From SIG440 sp045596485 (GTDB lineage Bacteria > Bacillota > Clostridia > Monoglobales > Monoglobaceae): 14,036 nucleotides of DNA. This document shows positions 1 to 8,905 of the stretch, piece after piece. The stretch covers positions 1 through 14,036 of the forward strand of contig JAZOCL010000024.1 of the NCBI GenBank assembly GCA_045596485.1, given 5' to 3'. Each line of letters begins with the position of its first letter. Positions within the stretch are counted from its first letter, which is position 1. The notes below the pieces were generated by a model. The model had not been told where the DNA came from and searched no databases. It was given only the letters and a program-made list of their open reading frames with translations. The translations under genes and the position numbers were made by a program.

Positions 1-15
1 ACCGGCTAAGCCGGT
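1..15 (-). terminator. Probable 3' hairpin of the pyr operon, cut by the window edge
   Basis: A perfect inverted repeat (ACCGGC, 3-nt loop, GCCGGT) lies 21 bases beyond the pyrI stop codon in the direction of transcription. A GC-rich 6-bp stem with a 3-nt loop just after the last gene fits an intrinsic terminator. The T-tract that would prove it lies outside the window. On the plus strand GGTC follows the repeat, so the stem may continue as GACC on the other side, which cannot be seen. Confidence 0.5.
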
Positions 16-35
16 GGTCTTGACTTGTATATTTT

Positions 36-452
36 TTATTCACCTTTTGCTTCGCAGTATGCGCAGCGATATTCCTTTTCGGCTTTGTCGGTGAGATGGA
101 ATATGTTTGTGAGCTCCTGCTCGGTTGTTGTGATGCAACGCGGGTTCTTGCAGAAAATAACGTCAACGAGCTTTTCAGGAAGACTCATTTTTTTCTTTTC
201 AACAAGCTTCTGGTCTCGGATGATGTCAACTGTTGCATCAGGAGAAACATAGCCCAGAATATCCATATCAAGGTCAATGAGAGCATCAATCTTAATTATG
301 TCCTTTTTACCCATTTTTGAGCTGGTTGCATTCTTGATTATTGCAACAGAACAGTCAAGAAGGTCGAGACGAAGAAGGTTGTATATTTCCATTCCCTTGC
401 CTGCTTCAATGTGGTCAATTACATATCCGTTTTTGATTGAATCAATATTCAA
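36..452 (-). CDS. pyrI: Aspartate carbamoyltransferase regulatory subunit PyrI
   Basis: This is the regulatory chain of class B ATCase, which binds nucleotide effectors (CTP and ATP in the enterobacterial enzyme) and holds the catalytic trimers together through a zinc domain. The 138-residue product has the N-terminal allosteric domain (NGYVIDHI at about 8-15, aligning with the E. coli signature) and a C-terminal zinc knuckle with all four cysteines: C101-x4-C106 and C130-x2-C133. It is somewhat shorter than E. coli PyrI (153 aa), mostly at the termini. The start is a TTG directly after the pyrB TAG stop. It is supported by a GGGGGTGG ribosome binding site (458-465 on the plus strand) 5 nt upstream and by homology beginning at once. 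It is the last gene of the operon and probably translationally coupled to pyrB. Confidence 0.93.
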   Translation of the reverse strand: MNIDSIKNGYVIDHIEAGKGMEIYNLLRLDLLDCSVAIIKNATSSKMGKKDIIKIDALIDLDMDILGYVSPDATVDIIRDQKLVEKKKMSLPEKLVDVIFCKNPRCITTTEQELTNIFHLTDKAEKEYRCAYCEAKGE

Positions 453-1364
453 CTATTCCACCCCCAGTAATTTAAGAATTAATGCCATTCTCATATATTT
501 TCCGTTGAGTACCTGTTTGAAGTAGCAGGCTCTGGGGTCGTTATCGACCTTAACGCTGATTTCGTTTACACGGGGCAGCGGATGCATTATGCAAAGCTCT
601 TTTTTTGCTGTTGCAAGCTTTTCGGGAGTGAGAATGTAGCTGTCCTTGAGCCTTAGATAATCTTCTTCGTTGAAGAATCTTTCTCGCTGAACTCTGGTCA
701 TATAAAGAATGTCAAGCTGAGGCATATGCTCAAGAAGGTCGGTGGTTTCAATATATTCTGCACCGGCTTCTCGAATAACCTTTTTCACGTAGCCCGGAAC
801 GGTTAATTCATTTGGAGAAATAAGGATAAATTTAATGTTGTTATATCGGGTCATTGCTGAAATAAGTGAGTGAACTGTTCTGCCGAATTTAAGGTCACCG
901 CAAAGTCCGATTGTCAGATTGTCAAAGGTTCCCATTTCTCTGTGAATGGTGAGAAGGTCGGCAAGAGTTTGTGTGGGGTGGTTGTGACCGCCGTCACCTG
1001 CATTAATAACAGGGATTGAAGCATTCATTGCAGCAACCAGTGGTGCACCCTCTTTGGGGTGGCGCATTGCGATAATATCTGCATAGCACGAAACTGTTTT
1101 TGCAGTATCTGCAACACTTTCGCCCTTTGAAGCAGAGCTTGAGCCTGCGTCAGACATTGAAAGAACATGACCGCCCAGCTCATACATTGCAGCTTCAAAG
1201 CTGAGTCTTGTTCTGGTTGAGGGCTCAAAGAACAGAGTTGCAAGCTTTTTTCTGTCGCATTTGTGTGCGTATTTGTCAGGATTTTCGATAATATCTTCTG
1301 CAACTGCAACAAGCTCATTGAGTTCTGACTTTGAAAGGTCTTTTATATCAATAACACTTCTCAT
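453..1364 (-). CDS. pyrB: Aspartate carbamoyltransferase catalytic subunit PyrB
   Basis: Condenses carbamoyl phosphate with L-aspartate to N-carbamoyl-aspartate, the committed step of pyrimidine synthesis, in the cytoplasm. The 303-residue protein has the normal family length. Visible signatures are the carbamoyl-phosphate loop STRTR (about 49-53, in FEPSTRTRLSFE), the catalytic 80s loop SASKGES, HPTQTLADLL, DLKFGRTVHS and HPLPRVNEI. A TTG nine bases upstream in the same frame was set aside. The ATG at 1364 has AAAGGA 9 nt before it, whereas the TTG sits almost on that site. It lies 47 bp after pyrE and directly abuts pyrI, so the two subunits of the holoenzyme are made together. The presence of pyrI argues for an allosteric class B enzyme. 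Confidence 0.97.
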   Translation of the reverse strand: MRSVIDIKDLSKSELNELVAVAEDIIENPDKYAHKCDRKKLATLFFEPSTRTRLSFEAAMYELGGHVLSMSDAGSSSASKGESVADTAKTVSCYADIIAMRHPKEGAPLVAAMNASIPVINAGDGGHNHPTQTLADLLTIHREMGTFDNLTIGLCGDLKFGRTVHSLISAMTRYNNIKFILISPNELTVPGYVKKVIREAGAEYIETTDLLEHMPQLDILYMTRVQRERFFNEEDYLRLKDSYILTPEKLATAKKELCIMHPLPRVNEISVKVDNDPRACYFKQVLNGKYMRMALILKLLGVE

Positions 1365-1411
1365 TACAATCAATCCTTTCTATACAGTTTTTAAAACATC
1401 CGAAAGAACCA

Positions 1412-2044
1412 TTATGCGTTTATCCAGCTTTCGTCTGAAGGATTATTGCGGAATGCGATAAGTCTGTCCACATCCTCGGGCTTGATGTAGCCTTCCTGAG
1501 CTGCAACCTCAGCGATAACGTCAAAGTTTGTAAGGCTGACGTTCTTTACATCAGCAGCCGCAAGTCTGTCAAGACCCTTCTGCATACCGTATGTAAAGAT
1601 TGAAACAATACCCAGAACCTCGACACCGGCTTCACGGAGGATGTTCACAACCTCAATAACGCTGCCGCCTGTTGAAATAAGGTCTTCAACAACAACAACC
1701 TTATTGCCTTTTTCGAGACGTCCTTCAATTTGGTTCTGTCTGCCGTGATCCTTTGCACCGCTGCGGACATAACCCATAGGGAGGTCGAGGAGGTGTGCTG
1801 TGATTGCGGCATGAGCGATACCTGCTGTTGATGTTCCCATAAGAACCTCTGCTTCGGGGTAATTTTCTTTGATAAGCTTTGCAAGTCCGTTTTCAACATC
1901 ATTTCGAACAGAAATATCGCTGAGGGTGAGACGGTTGTCGCAGTATACAGGGCTCTTGATTCCGCTTGCCCAAGTGAAGGGCTCTTCAGGTCTGAAAAAT
2001 ACAGCCTTGATTTTCAGTAAGTCTTTTGCAATTAATTCTTTCAT
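1412..2044 (-). CDS. pyrE: Orotate phosphoribosyltransferase PyrE
   Basis: Transfers phosphoribosyl from PRPP to orotate, giving OMP, the fifth step of the pathway. The 210-residue protein has the type I phosphoribosyltransferase fold, with the PRPP-binding motif VVVVEDLISTGG at about 116-127. It also has the flexible catalytic loop around 93-104 (RSGAKDHGRQ, with the family's K and H residues) and the orotate-contacting N-terminal segment FTWASGIKSP at about 23-32. The frame stays open further upstream into pyrF, but homology begins at the ATG at 2044, which has AAGGAGATATAAAA before it. That puts it 22 bp downstream of pyrF. In the pathway its product OMP is the substrate of the neighbouring pyrF. 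Confidence 0.97.
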   Translation of the reverse strand: MKELIAKDLLKIKAVFFRPEEPFTWASGIKSPVYCDNRLTLSDISVRNDVENGLAKLIKENYPEAEVLMGTSTAGIAHAAITAHLLDLPMGYVRSGAKDHGRQNQIEGRLEKGNKVVVVEDLISTGGSVIEVVNILREAGVEVLGIVSIFTYGMQKGLDRLAAADVKNVSLTNFDVIAEVAAQEGYIKPEDVDRLIAFRNNPSDESWINA

Positions 2045-2066
2045 TTTTATATCTCCTTGTCTAAAA

Positions 2067-2765
2067 TTATCCAATAAATTCTGCAACACATCTCTTGTAT
2101 GCTGCCACAGGGTCTTCGGCTGCTGTGATGGGTCTGCCCACAACAATGTAGTCAGAGCCGATTGCCTTTGCATCGACAGGGGTCATAACACGAACCTGGT
2201 CGCCTTTGTCGCCGTCAGCAAATCGAACACCGGGAGTAACTGTAACAAAATCTCTGCCGCAGGTGTTGTGAACCTTTTCTGCCTCCAAAGGTGAGCATAC
2301 AACACCGTCGAGTCCTGCTTTTTTTGCATTGGTTGCGTAGTGCATAACAACCTTGTCGATGGGCTCGTTGATGAGAAGGTCGTCCTTCATTTTTTCTTCA
2401 CTTGTTGAAGTGAGCTGTGTTACAGCAATAAGAATGGGGCGTGTGCCGTCGGGACGTGTGAGTCCTTCGAGAGCGGCTTCCATCATTGCAACGGTTCCTG
2501 AAGCGTGAAGGTTTGTCATATCAACATCAAGACGGCTGAGCACAGCCATTGATTTTTTTACGGTATTGGGAATGTCGTGAAGCTTCAGGTCAAGGAATAT
2601 CTTGTGACCGCGTTTTTTGATTTCACGCACGATTTCGGGACCTTCAGCATAGAAGAGCTCCATACCGATTTTGACAAAAGGCTTTACATCGGTGAACTTG
2701 TCCAGAAAGTCAAATACTTCTTTCTTTCCTGCAAAGTCGCAGGCAATAATTACGTCTTTTCCCAT
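2067..2765 (-). CDS. pyrF: Orotidine 5'-phosphate decarboxylase PyrF
   Basis: Decarboxylates OMP to UMP, the last de novo step. The 232-residue protein fits the short bacterial family with a single TIM barrel. The catalytic D-x-K-x-x-D array is intact in DLKLHDIPNTV (D59, K61, D64). D10 in ACDF, K32 in VKIG and the C-terminal phosphate-binding VVGRPIT segment are also present. The ATG at 2765 shares its A with the pyrD TAA stop (TAATG), with a GGAGGTG site just upstream inside the end of pyrD, so translation is probably coupled to pyrD. Confidence 0.97.
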   Translation of the reverse strand: MGKDVIIACDFAGKKEVFDFLDKFTDVKPFVKIGMELFYAEGPEIVREIKKRGHKIFLDLKLHDIPNTVKKSMAVLSRLDVDMTNLHASGTVAMMEAALEGLTRPDGTRPILIAVTQLTSTSEEKMKDDLLINEPIDKVVMHYATNAKKAGLDGVVCSPLEAEKVHNTCGRDFVTVTPGVRFADGDKGDQVRVMTPVDAKAIGSDYIVVGRPITAAEDPVAAYKRCVAEFIG

Positions 2766-3676
2766 TAGTGGGCACCTCCTATAATATCATTTAAATCTGA
2801 AATTCCGTATTTTTTCATAACAGACGGAAGATTTTCTATAATTTCCTTGCAAGCAAAGGGGTTAACAAGATTTGCAGCCCCGACCTGAACAGCCGTTGCT
2901 CCTGCCAGCATCATTTCGATAACATCTTCGGCAGTTGAAACGCCGCCCATACCGATGATAGGAATGTTAACTGCTTCATACACCTGATAAACCATACGGA
3001 CAGCAACAGGGAAGATTGCAGGACCCGAAAAACCGCCCATTTTGTTTGCGATAACACATTTTTTTGTTTTCAGGTCAATCCGCATACCGAGAAGAGTGTT
3101 GATAAGGCTGATTCCGTCTGCACCGGCTTCTTCGCAGGCCTTTGCTATTGAAACAATGTCGGTGACATTGGGTGAAAGCTTGATTATGACAGGCTTATTT
3201 GTAACTGCTTTAACTGCTTTTGTAACTTCTGCAGCAGCTTCGGGAGATGTTCCAAAGCTCATACCGCCGCCGTGAACGTTGGGACAGGAAACATTGACTT
3301 CAAACCAGCCAATCTGTTCTTCGCTGTCAAGCTGCTCACAGGTATAGACATAATCTTCAACCGAAAAACCGCTTACGTTTGCCATAACGGGCTTCGAGAA
3401 TACCTCTCTGAGCTTTGGAAGCTCAACGGCTTTTACAGCTTCAACACCCGGATTCTGAAGTCCGACAGAGTTTATCATACCTGATTTGCATTCCGCAATT
3501 CTTGGGGTGGGATTACCAAATCTTGCATCCTTGGTTGTTCCCTTGAAGGAAAAGGTTCCAAGACAATTTATATCGTAGATTTCTGCAAATTCATAGCCAA
3601 AACCAAAGGTTCCACTGGCAGGAATTATTGGGTTATCAAGAGTGATACCGTTGAGAGTAACTTTTGTGTTTACCAT
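2765..3676 (-). CDS. pyrD: Dihydroorotate dehydrogenase class 1B, catalytic subunit PyrD
   Basis: FMN enzyme that oxidises dihydroorotate to orotate. With PyrK it forms the cytoplasmic class 1B complex, which passes electrons to NAD+. The 303-residue protein has N-terminal GTFGFGYEF (about 22-30), the substrate-binding NSVGLQNPG segment (about 69-77), and NVSCPNVHGGG (about 128-138). The base in the last motif is cysteine (C131), as in class 1 enzymes, rather than the serine of class 2. FMN-phosphate binding is seen in GMGGVSTAED and the downstream AGATAVQVG. The start was placed at the ATG at 3676, where homology begins and GGGAGG lies 7 nt upstream. The frame stays open further upstream inside pyrK. 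The gene overlaps the pyrK 3' end by 7 bp, typical of this pair. Confidence 0.97.
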   Translation of the reverse strand: MVNTKVTLNGITLDNPIIPASGTFGFGYEFAEIYDINCLGTFSFKGTTKDARFGNPTPRIAECKSGMINSVGLQNPGVEAVKAVELPKLREVFSKPVMANVSGFSVEDYVYTCEQLDSEEQIGWFEVNVSCPNVHGGGMSFGTSPEAAAEVTKAVKAVTNKPVIIKLSPNVTDIVSIAKACEEAGADGISLINTLLGMRIDLKTKKCVIANKMGGFSGPAIFPVAVRMVYQVYEAVNIPIIGMGGVSTAEDVIEMMLAGATAVQVGAANLVNPFACKEIIENLPSVMKKYGISDLNDIIGGAH

Positions 3677-4404
3677 ATGATTTCCTCCCTTTCCAGAACG
3701 GGACCGTCCTTGCATATACGCTTGTTTCCGTACTTTGTTTTGCACGAGCAGCCCATACATGCACCAAAGCCGCAGCCCATACGTTCTTCAAAGCTGTACT
3801 GCCCCGAAGTTTTTGCAATAGCTTCAATTGCCTTGAACATTGGCAAAGGTCCACAGGTGAAGAAGTATGAATAATCAATGTCCTTCATAGCGTCGGTGAC
3901 AAATCCCTTGAGCCCGTGACTTCCGTCGGCTGTGGCAACGATAACCTCTGCACCCAGAGCCTTAAATTCATCTTCAAAGAACACGTCATCCTTGCTGTTG
4001 AAGCCTAAGATTACAGTAGGCTTCTTACCTTCTGCAATCAGCTTTTTGCAAAGATTATACATCGGGGGAACCCCAACACCGCCGCCTATAAGCAGAGGTG
4101 TGTCGCCGCTCTTTGAAGTATCAAAGCCGTTGCCCAGTCCAGAAAGAATATCTAACTTTTTGCCGACTTCGTATGTGCTCATAATTTTGGTGCCCTCGCC
4201 CACAATTTTATAGATAAGAGTGAGCGAGCCTTCGGAATAGTCGCAAATCGAAATAGGTCTTCTGAGATACAAACCGTCAATCTGAATGTTAACAAACTGA
4301 CCGGGTTTGGTGATGCTGCTGACGTCACCGGACATTTTCAGCAGCATAATGTCTTTTGCAATTTTTTGATTACTTTCTATTGTAAAAATTTCCTGTTTTA
4401 CCAT
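3670..4404 (-). CDS. pyrK: Dihydroorotate dehydrogenase electron-transfer subunit PyrK
   Basis: Iron-sulfur flavoprotein that takes electrons from PyrD and reduces NAD+, letting an anaerobe run this step without a quinone. The 244-residue protein has the ferredoxin-reductase layout: an FAD-binding beta barrel with RRPISI at about 48-53, then a NAD-binding domain with GGGVGVPP at about 107-114, then a C-terminal [2Fe-2S] site. The cluster cysteines are C211, C216, C219 and C231. An extra cysteine (C221) sits in the CMGCSC segment. The ATG at 4404 follows carB by 12 bp, with an AGGAG site overlapping the carB stop codon. The 3' end overlaps pyrD by 7 bp. All key residues are present. Confidence 0.96.
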   Translation of the reverse strand: MVKQEIFTIESNQKIAKDIMLLKMSGDVSSITKPGQFVNIQIDGLYLRRPISICDYSEGSLTLIYKIVGEGTKIMSTYEVGKKLDILSGLGNGFDTSKSGDTPLLIGGGVGVPPMYNLCKKLIAEGKKPTVILGFNSKDDVFFEDEFKALGAEVIVATADGSHGLKGFVTDAMKDIDYSYFFTCGPLPMFKAIEAIAKTSGQYSFEERMGCGFGACMGCSCKTKYGNKRICKDGPVLEREEIIW

Positions 4405-4416
4405 GAAATTTGCTCC

Positions 4417-7400
4417 TTAAGCGTCAATTGTTGAAATTGTGATTGTATTTTCTTCGAGAACGTCCAGAAGAACCGAAACTGTATCGAGAGAGGTGAAGAT
4501 ATTCACATTGTTTTCTGTTGCACATCTGCGGATTTCGTGACCGTCATTGAGATTTGAGCCTGCGCCCGAAACATCACTTGTGTTGATGATGTATGCTATG
4601 TGTCCCTGACGGATTGCAGAGGGAATCTCTTCGGTGTCTTCGCTGATTTTCTTCAGCATATGAGTGCGGATTCCGTTCTTCTTGAGAAATTCTGCAGTAC
4701 CCTTTGTTGCCTGAATATTAAAGCCCAGGTTGTAGAATCTGCGAATAAGCTCAAGGGCCTCTTCTTTGTCCTTGTCAGCAATGGTTGCAAGAACTGTGCC
4801 GTAGTTCTGAAGATGCATTCCTGATGCCTGAAGAGCCTTGTATAATGCCCGATTGAGCTTGTCGTCGTAGCCGATTGCTTCGCCTGTTGACTTCATTTCG
4901 GGTGAAAGATATGCGTCAAGTCCGCGAATTTTGTTGAAGGAGAACACGGGAACCTTTACATACCAACGGTCTTTTTCTTTGGGATAAACCTCTGTAATAC
5001 CCTGCGCCTTGAGAGATTTGCCCATAATAACCTCGGTTGCAATATCCGCAAGGCTGTAGCCTGTTGCCTTTGAAAGGAAGGGAACAGTTCTTGAAGATCT
5101 GGGGTTAACCTCAATGATATAAACATCATCATTTTTGTCAACGATAAACTGAATGTTATAAAGACCTACAATTCCGATACCCAGTCCGAGCTGTTTTGCA
5201 TATTTGAGAATTGTCTTTTTAACCTTCTTTGAAATGCTGAAGGAAGGATAAACGCTGATTGAGTCACCGCTGTGGATACCTGTACGTTCAACAAGCTCCA
5301 TAATGCCGGGAACAAATACATCCTTGCCGTCGCAGATTGCGTCGATTTCAACTTCCTTGCCAATGATATACTTGTCAACAAGAACAGGCTTGTCCTCATC
5401 AATTTCAACGGCTGTTTTGAGATAATGTCTCAGCTGGTCTTCGTTTGCAACAATCTGCATTGCACGTCCGCCCAGAACAAAGCTGGGACGTACCAGAACG
5501 GGATAACCGATTTCCTCGGCAGCCCTGACACCGTCTTCGATTTTTGTAACTGCCTTGCCCTTAGGCTGGGGAATGTTCAGTTTTTTGAGGATTTTTTCAA
5601 AAGCGTCACGATTTTCTGCTCTGTCAATTGCTTCGCAGTCTGTGCCGATAATATCAACACCACGGTCGGTGAGAGGCTGAGCAAGGTTGATTGCTGTCTG
5701 ACCGCCAAGTGATGCGATAACACCCTGAGGATTTTCAAAGTGGATGATGTTCATTACATCCTCGGGAGTGAGAGGCTCAAAATAAAGCTTGTCAGCTGTT
5801 GTGTAGTCGGTTGAAACTGTTTCGGGATTGTTGTTTATGATGATTGCTTCATAGCCTGACTTTTTGATTGTTGTAACAGCGTGAACTGTTGAATAGTCAA
5901 ATTCAACACCCTGACCGATACGGATGGGACCTGCACCCAGAACAACCAGCTTTTCTTTGTCAGTAATAACGGATGCATTTTCGCCTGTGTAGCTTGAGTA
6001 GAAGTAGGGGATGTATGCATTTGTGTGGCAGGTGTCAACCATTTTGTAGATTGGGAAGATGTGGTTTTCTTTTCTGAGCTTATAGACCTCGATTTCGGGA
6101 ACTCCCCAGAGCTTTGCAATGAAGGGGTCGCTAAAGCCCATAACCTTTGCTTGCTTTAGTGTTTCAATGCTGCCCTTGTTTTCTCTGATAATTGTTTCAA
6201 AGTCAACAATCTTTTTGATTGTTTCAAGGAAGTAGGGGGTAATCATTGTGATTTCGTGAAGTGTGTCAAGGCTTACGCCCTTTCTCATAAGCTGAGCAAC
6301 GGCATAAATGTTGTCGTCACGAAATTCCTTGATATAATTAAGCATATCTTCAACGGACATATTTTCGAATTTTGACATCCAGATATGATTTACACCAATT
6401 TCAAGTGAACGAATTGACTTGAGCATACATTCTTCGAGAGTTGAGCCGATTCCCATAACCTCGCCTGTTGCCTTCATCTGTGTGCCCAGCTTGTTGGTGG
6501 CTGTGGCAAATTTATCAAAGGGGAAGCGGGGGAACTTTGCAACAACATAGTCAAGCCTTGGTTCAAAGGCTGCTGTTGTGTTTGCGATAGTAATATCCTC
6601 AAGAGCCATACCTACAGCAATCTTTGCAGTTACTCTTGCTATGGGGTAGCCGCTTGCCTTTGATGCAAGAGCAGATGAACGTGAAACTCTGGGGTTAACC
6701 TCAATGAGATAGTATTCGGAGGTTGTGGGATGGAGTGCAAACTGAACGTTGCAGCCGCCTTCAATCTTGAGCTCACGAATAATTTTAATTGCGCTGTCAT
6801 TGAGCATTTTCAGGTCGTGGTCATTGAGGGTCATAATAGGCGCAACAACAATTGAGTCACCTGTGTGAATACCCACAGGGTCAATATTTTCCATACCGCA
6901 GATTGTAATTGCGTTGTCCTTGGAGTCGCGCATAACTTCGAACTCAATTTCCTTGAAGCCCTTAACACTCTTTTCGATAAGAACCTGATGAACGGGAGAA
7001 AGCTTGAAGGCGTTTGTTCCGACCTCAATGAGCTCTTCTTCGTTATAAGCAAAGCCGCCGCCTGTGCCGCCCAGAGTAAAGGCGGGGCGGAGAACAACAG
7101 GGTAGCCGATTTTCTTTGCGGCTTCCTTTGCTTCGTCAAGTGAGTATGTGATTTCTGAAGGGATGACAGGCTCTCCGATTGACTGACAAAGCTCCTTGAA
7201 GAGCTCACGGTCTTCGGCACGTTCAATGCTTTCGCTCTTTGTGCCGAGAAGCTCAACCTCGCACTCCTTGAGAACACCTTTTTTCTCAAGCTGCATTGCA
7301 AGATTGAGACCTGTCTGTCCGCCGATACCGGGAACAATTGCATCGGGGCGTTCGTGGCGGATGATTTTTGCGATGTATTCTAAAGTTAAAGGTTCCATAT

Positions 7401-7593
7401 AAACCTTGTCCGCAATTGTTGTATCGGTCATAATTGTTGCTGGGTTTGAGTTTGCAAGAATAACTTCATAGCCTTCTTCCTTGAGGGCAAGACAAGCCTG
7501 TGTTCCTGCGTAGTCGAATTCTGCGGCCTGACCGATTACAATGGGACCTGAGCCGATAATGAGAATTTTTTTGAGATCTGTTCTTTTTGCCAT
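4417..7593 (-). CDS. carB: Carbamoyl-phosphate synthase large subunit CarB
   Basis: Makes carbamoyl phosphate from bicarbonate, ammonia and two ATP. The ammonia normally comes through a tunnel from the glutaminase subunit CarA. The 1058-residue protein is full length. It has an N-terminal carboxyphosphate half beginning with ILIIGSGPIVIGQAAEFDYAG, an internal duplicate beginning near residue 555 (LVVLGAGPIRIGQGVEFDYS) for the carbamate kinase step, and a C-terminal MGS-like allosteric domain over the last 120 or so residues. Both ATP-grasp halves show the VLIEK/VLVDKYI and IEVNPRxSRS/T signatures. The ATG at 7593 has AGGAGGAAAAGGA upstream and lies 24 bp after pyrC. carA is not next to it and is nowhere in the window, so the partner must be encoded elsewhere or replaced. 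Confidence 0.98.
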   Translation of the reverse strand: MAKRTDLKKILIIGSGPIVIGQAAEFDYAGTQACLALKEEGYEVILANSNPATIMTDTTIADKVYMEPLTLEYIAKIIRHERPDAIVPGIGGQTGLNLAMQLEKKGVLKECEVELLGTKSESIERAEDRELFKELCQSIGEPVIPSEITYSLDEAKEAAKKIGYPVVLRPAFTLGGTGGGFAYNEEELIEVGTNAFKLSPVHQVLIEKSVKGFKEIEFEVMRDSKDNAITICGMENIDPVGIHTGDSIVVAPIMTLNDHDLKMLNDSAIKIIRELKIEGGCNVQFALHPTTSEYYLIEVNPRVSRSSALASKASGYPIARVTAKIAVGMALEDITIANTTAAFEPRLDYVVAKFPRFPFDKFATATNKLGTQMKATGEVMGIGSTLEECMLKSIRSLEIGVNHIWMSKFENMSVEDMLNYIKEFRDDNIYAVAQLMRKGVSLDTLHEITMITPYFLETIKKIVDFETIIRENKGSIETLKQAKVMGFSDPFIAKLWGVPEIEVYKLRKENHIFPIYKMVDTCHTNAYIPYFYSSYTGENASVITDKEKLVVLGAGPIRIGQGVEFDYSTVHAVTTIKKSGYEAIIINNNPETVSTDYTTADKLYFEPLTPEDVMNIIHFENPQGVIASLGGQTAINLAQPLTDRGVDIIGTDCEAIDRAENRDAFEKILKKLNIPQPKGKAVTKIEDGVRAAEEIGYPVLVRPSFVLGGRAMQIVANEDQLRHYLKTAVEIDEDKPVLVDKYIIGKEVEIDAICDGKDVFVPGIMELVERTGIHSGDSISVYPSFSISKKVKKTILKYAKQLGLGIGIVGLYNIQFIVDKNDDVYIIEVNPRSSRTVPFLSKATGYSLADIATEVIMGKSLKAQGITEVYPKEKDRWYVKVPVFSFNKIRGLDAYLSPEMKSTGEAIGYDDKLNRALYKALQASGMHLQNYGTVLATIADKDKEEALELIRRFYNLGFNIQATKGTAEFLKKNGIRTHMLKKISEDTEEIPSAIRQGHIAYIINTSDVSGAGSNLNDGHEIRRCATENNVNIFTSLDTVSVLLDVLEENTITISTIDA

Positions 7594-7617
7594 TTTTCCT
7601 TTTCCTCCTGAAATTTT

Positions 7618-8877
7618 TTACGATTCCTGCCAAGCGATTTTGCCGTTGGCAATTGTCAAGAGACACTTGCCGTAGACCTGAGCTCCCTCGAAGGGGGTGC
7701 TTTTTCCCATTGACAGAAAGTCATTTGTATCTATTTTATAAGAACAATCAAGGTCGAAAACTGTTAAGCTTGCCTTTGCGCCCTCTGCAATGTCACAGCC
7801 GATACCGAAGCGCTTGCAGGGATTGTCGTGGAGCAGCTCAATAAGCTTTTCGAGGGTGATTATTTTAGTTTTTACAAGATTTGTGTAAAGTATGGGGAAA
7901 GCGGTTTCAATCCCAACAATTCCCATAAGACTGTCTTTCAAACCTTTTGATTTTTCTTCCGCAGAGTGGGGAGCGTGGTCGGTTGCAATCATATCAATTG
8001 TTCCGTCGCAAACCCCCTCAATGAGTGCCAGACGGTCTTCCTCGCTGCGAAGAGGGGGATTCATTTTAAAGCGTCCGTCTTCCTGAAGGTCCTTGTCACT
8101 GAGCACAAGATAGTGTGGTGCGGTTTCGCAGCTTACATCAAGACCCTCGGCTTTTGCCTTGCGGATAAGCTCAACACTTTCCTTTGTTGAAATGTGGCAT
8201 ACGTGGTATGCGCAGCCTGTTTCTCTGACAAGCTCAAGGTCACGCTTTATCTGACCCCATTCGCTCATTGAACAGATGCCCTTGTGACCGTGCGCCTTTG
8301 CATATTCACCGTCATGAATATAGCCGCCGCGGAGGAGTGAGTTGTCCTCGCAGTGGGCAGAAATGATTTTGCCGAGAGCTTTTGCTTTTTTCATTGCTTC
8401 ACGCATCATATCGTCGCTTTGAACGCCTTTGCCGTCATCAGAGAAGCCGACAGCCTTTTCGGCAAGTGCCTCCATATCGGAGAGCTCTTCGCCCTTGCTG
8501 CCCTTGGTGATTGTTCCAAAGGGGTGTACTTCGATTACAGCAGACCTTTTGATTGCATCAAGCTGAACCTGAAGATTTTCGGCAGAGTCGGGAGAAGGGT
8601 TCAGGTTGGGCATTGAGCACACAGCAGTGTATCCGCCGCGGGCTGCAGCCTTTGTTCCGGTTTCGATATTTTCTTTATACAAAAAACCCGGCTCTCTCAG
8701 ATGAACGTGAACATCTGTAAAACCGGGGAAAATATATTTACCGTTAAAAGGAATAACCTGAAAATCAAAAAAAAGAGGACTGTGTTCAAAGGTGACTGTG
8801 CCGTCAACAATGAATACATCCTTCTTTGTGAACTCTTTATTTATATAAACCATTGCGTCTTTTAAAATACAGTTCAT
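7618..8877 (-). CDS. pyrC: Dihydroorotase (class I) PyrC
   Basis: Cyclises carbamoyl-aspartate to dihydroorotate. This amidohydrolase is a metal-dependent TIM barrel. The 419-residue product has the class I layout: metal-binding DVHVHLREPG (H57, H59), FSDDGKG containing the metal-ligand aspartate (D148), SAHCED (H175), CHIST (H228) and the catalytic TDHAPH (D300). Length and motifs match the Gram-positive enzyme rather than the shorter class II enterobacterial PyrC. The frame runs 19 codons further upstream, but that segment crosses the promoter. The ATG at 8877 has an AGAAAGGA site 8 nt before it and starts the conserved domain. It is the first gene of the operon, with a very short 5' untranslated leader. 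Confidence 0.97.
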   Translation of the reverse strand: MNCILKDAMVYINKEFTKKDVFIVDGTVTFEHSPLFFDFQVIPFNGKYIFPGFTDVHVHLREPGFLYKENIETGTKAAARGGYTAVCSMPNLNPSPDSAENLQVQLDAIKRSAVIEVHPFGTITKGSKGEELSDMEALAEKAVGFSDDGKGVQSDDMMREAMKKAKALGKIISAHCEDNSLLRGGYIHDGEYAKAHGHKGICSMSEWGQIKRDLELVRETGCAYHVCHISTKESVELIRKAKAEGLDVSCETAPHYLVLSDKDLQEDGRFKMNPPLRSEEDRLALIEGVCDGTIDMIATDHAPHSAEEKSKGLKDSLMGIVGIETAFPILYTNLVKTKIITLEKLIELLHDNPCKRFGIGCDIAEGAKASLTVFDLDCSYKIDTNDFLSMGKSTPFEGAQVYGKCLLTIANGKIAWQES

Positions 8878-8905
8878 GGTGGTTTCCTTTCTGACATTTT
8901 CATAT

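Noticed and set aside
1365..1373. TTG at 1373 as the pyrB start
   Set aside because: It lies almost on top of the AAAGGA site, while the ATG at 1364 has proper spacing and costs only three residues.
36..8616. Open frames on the plus strand opposite the pyr genes
   Set aside because: They are antisense to well-conserved genes, lack ribosome binding sites and show no recognisable domains.
8874..8903. Mini-frame upstream of pyrC (ATG at 8903 or 8897, stop TGA overlapping the pyrC ATG), a possible leader peptide
   Set aside because: It would start at or before the predicted transcription start, has no ribosome binding site of its own and contains the pyrC site. It is best seen as chance.
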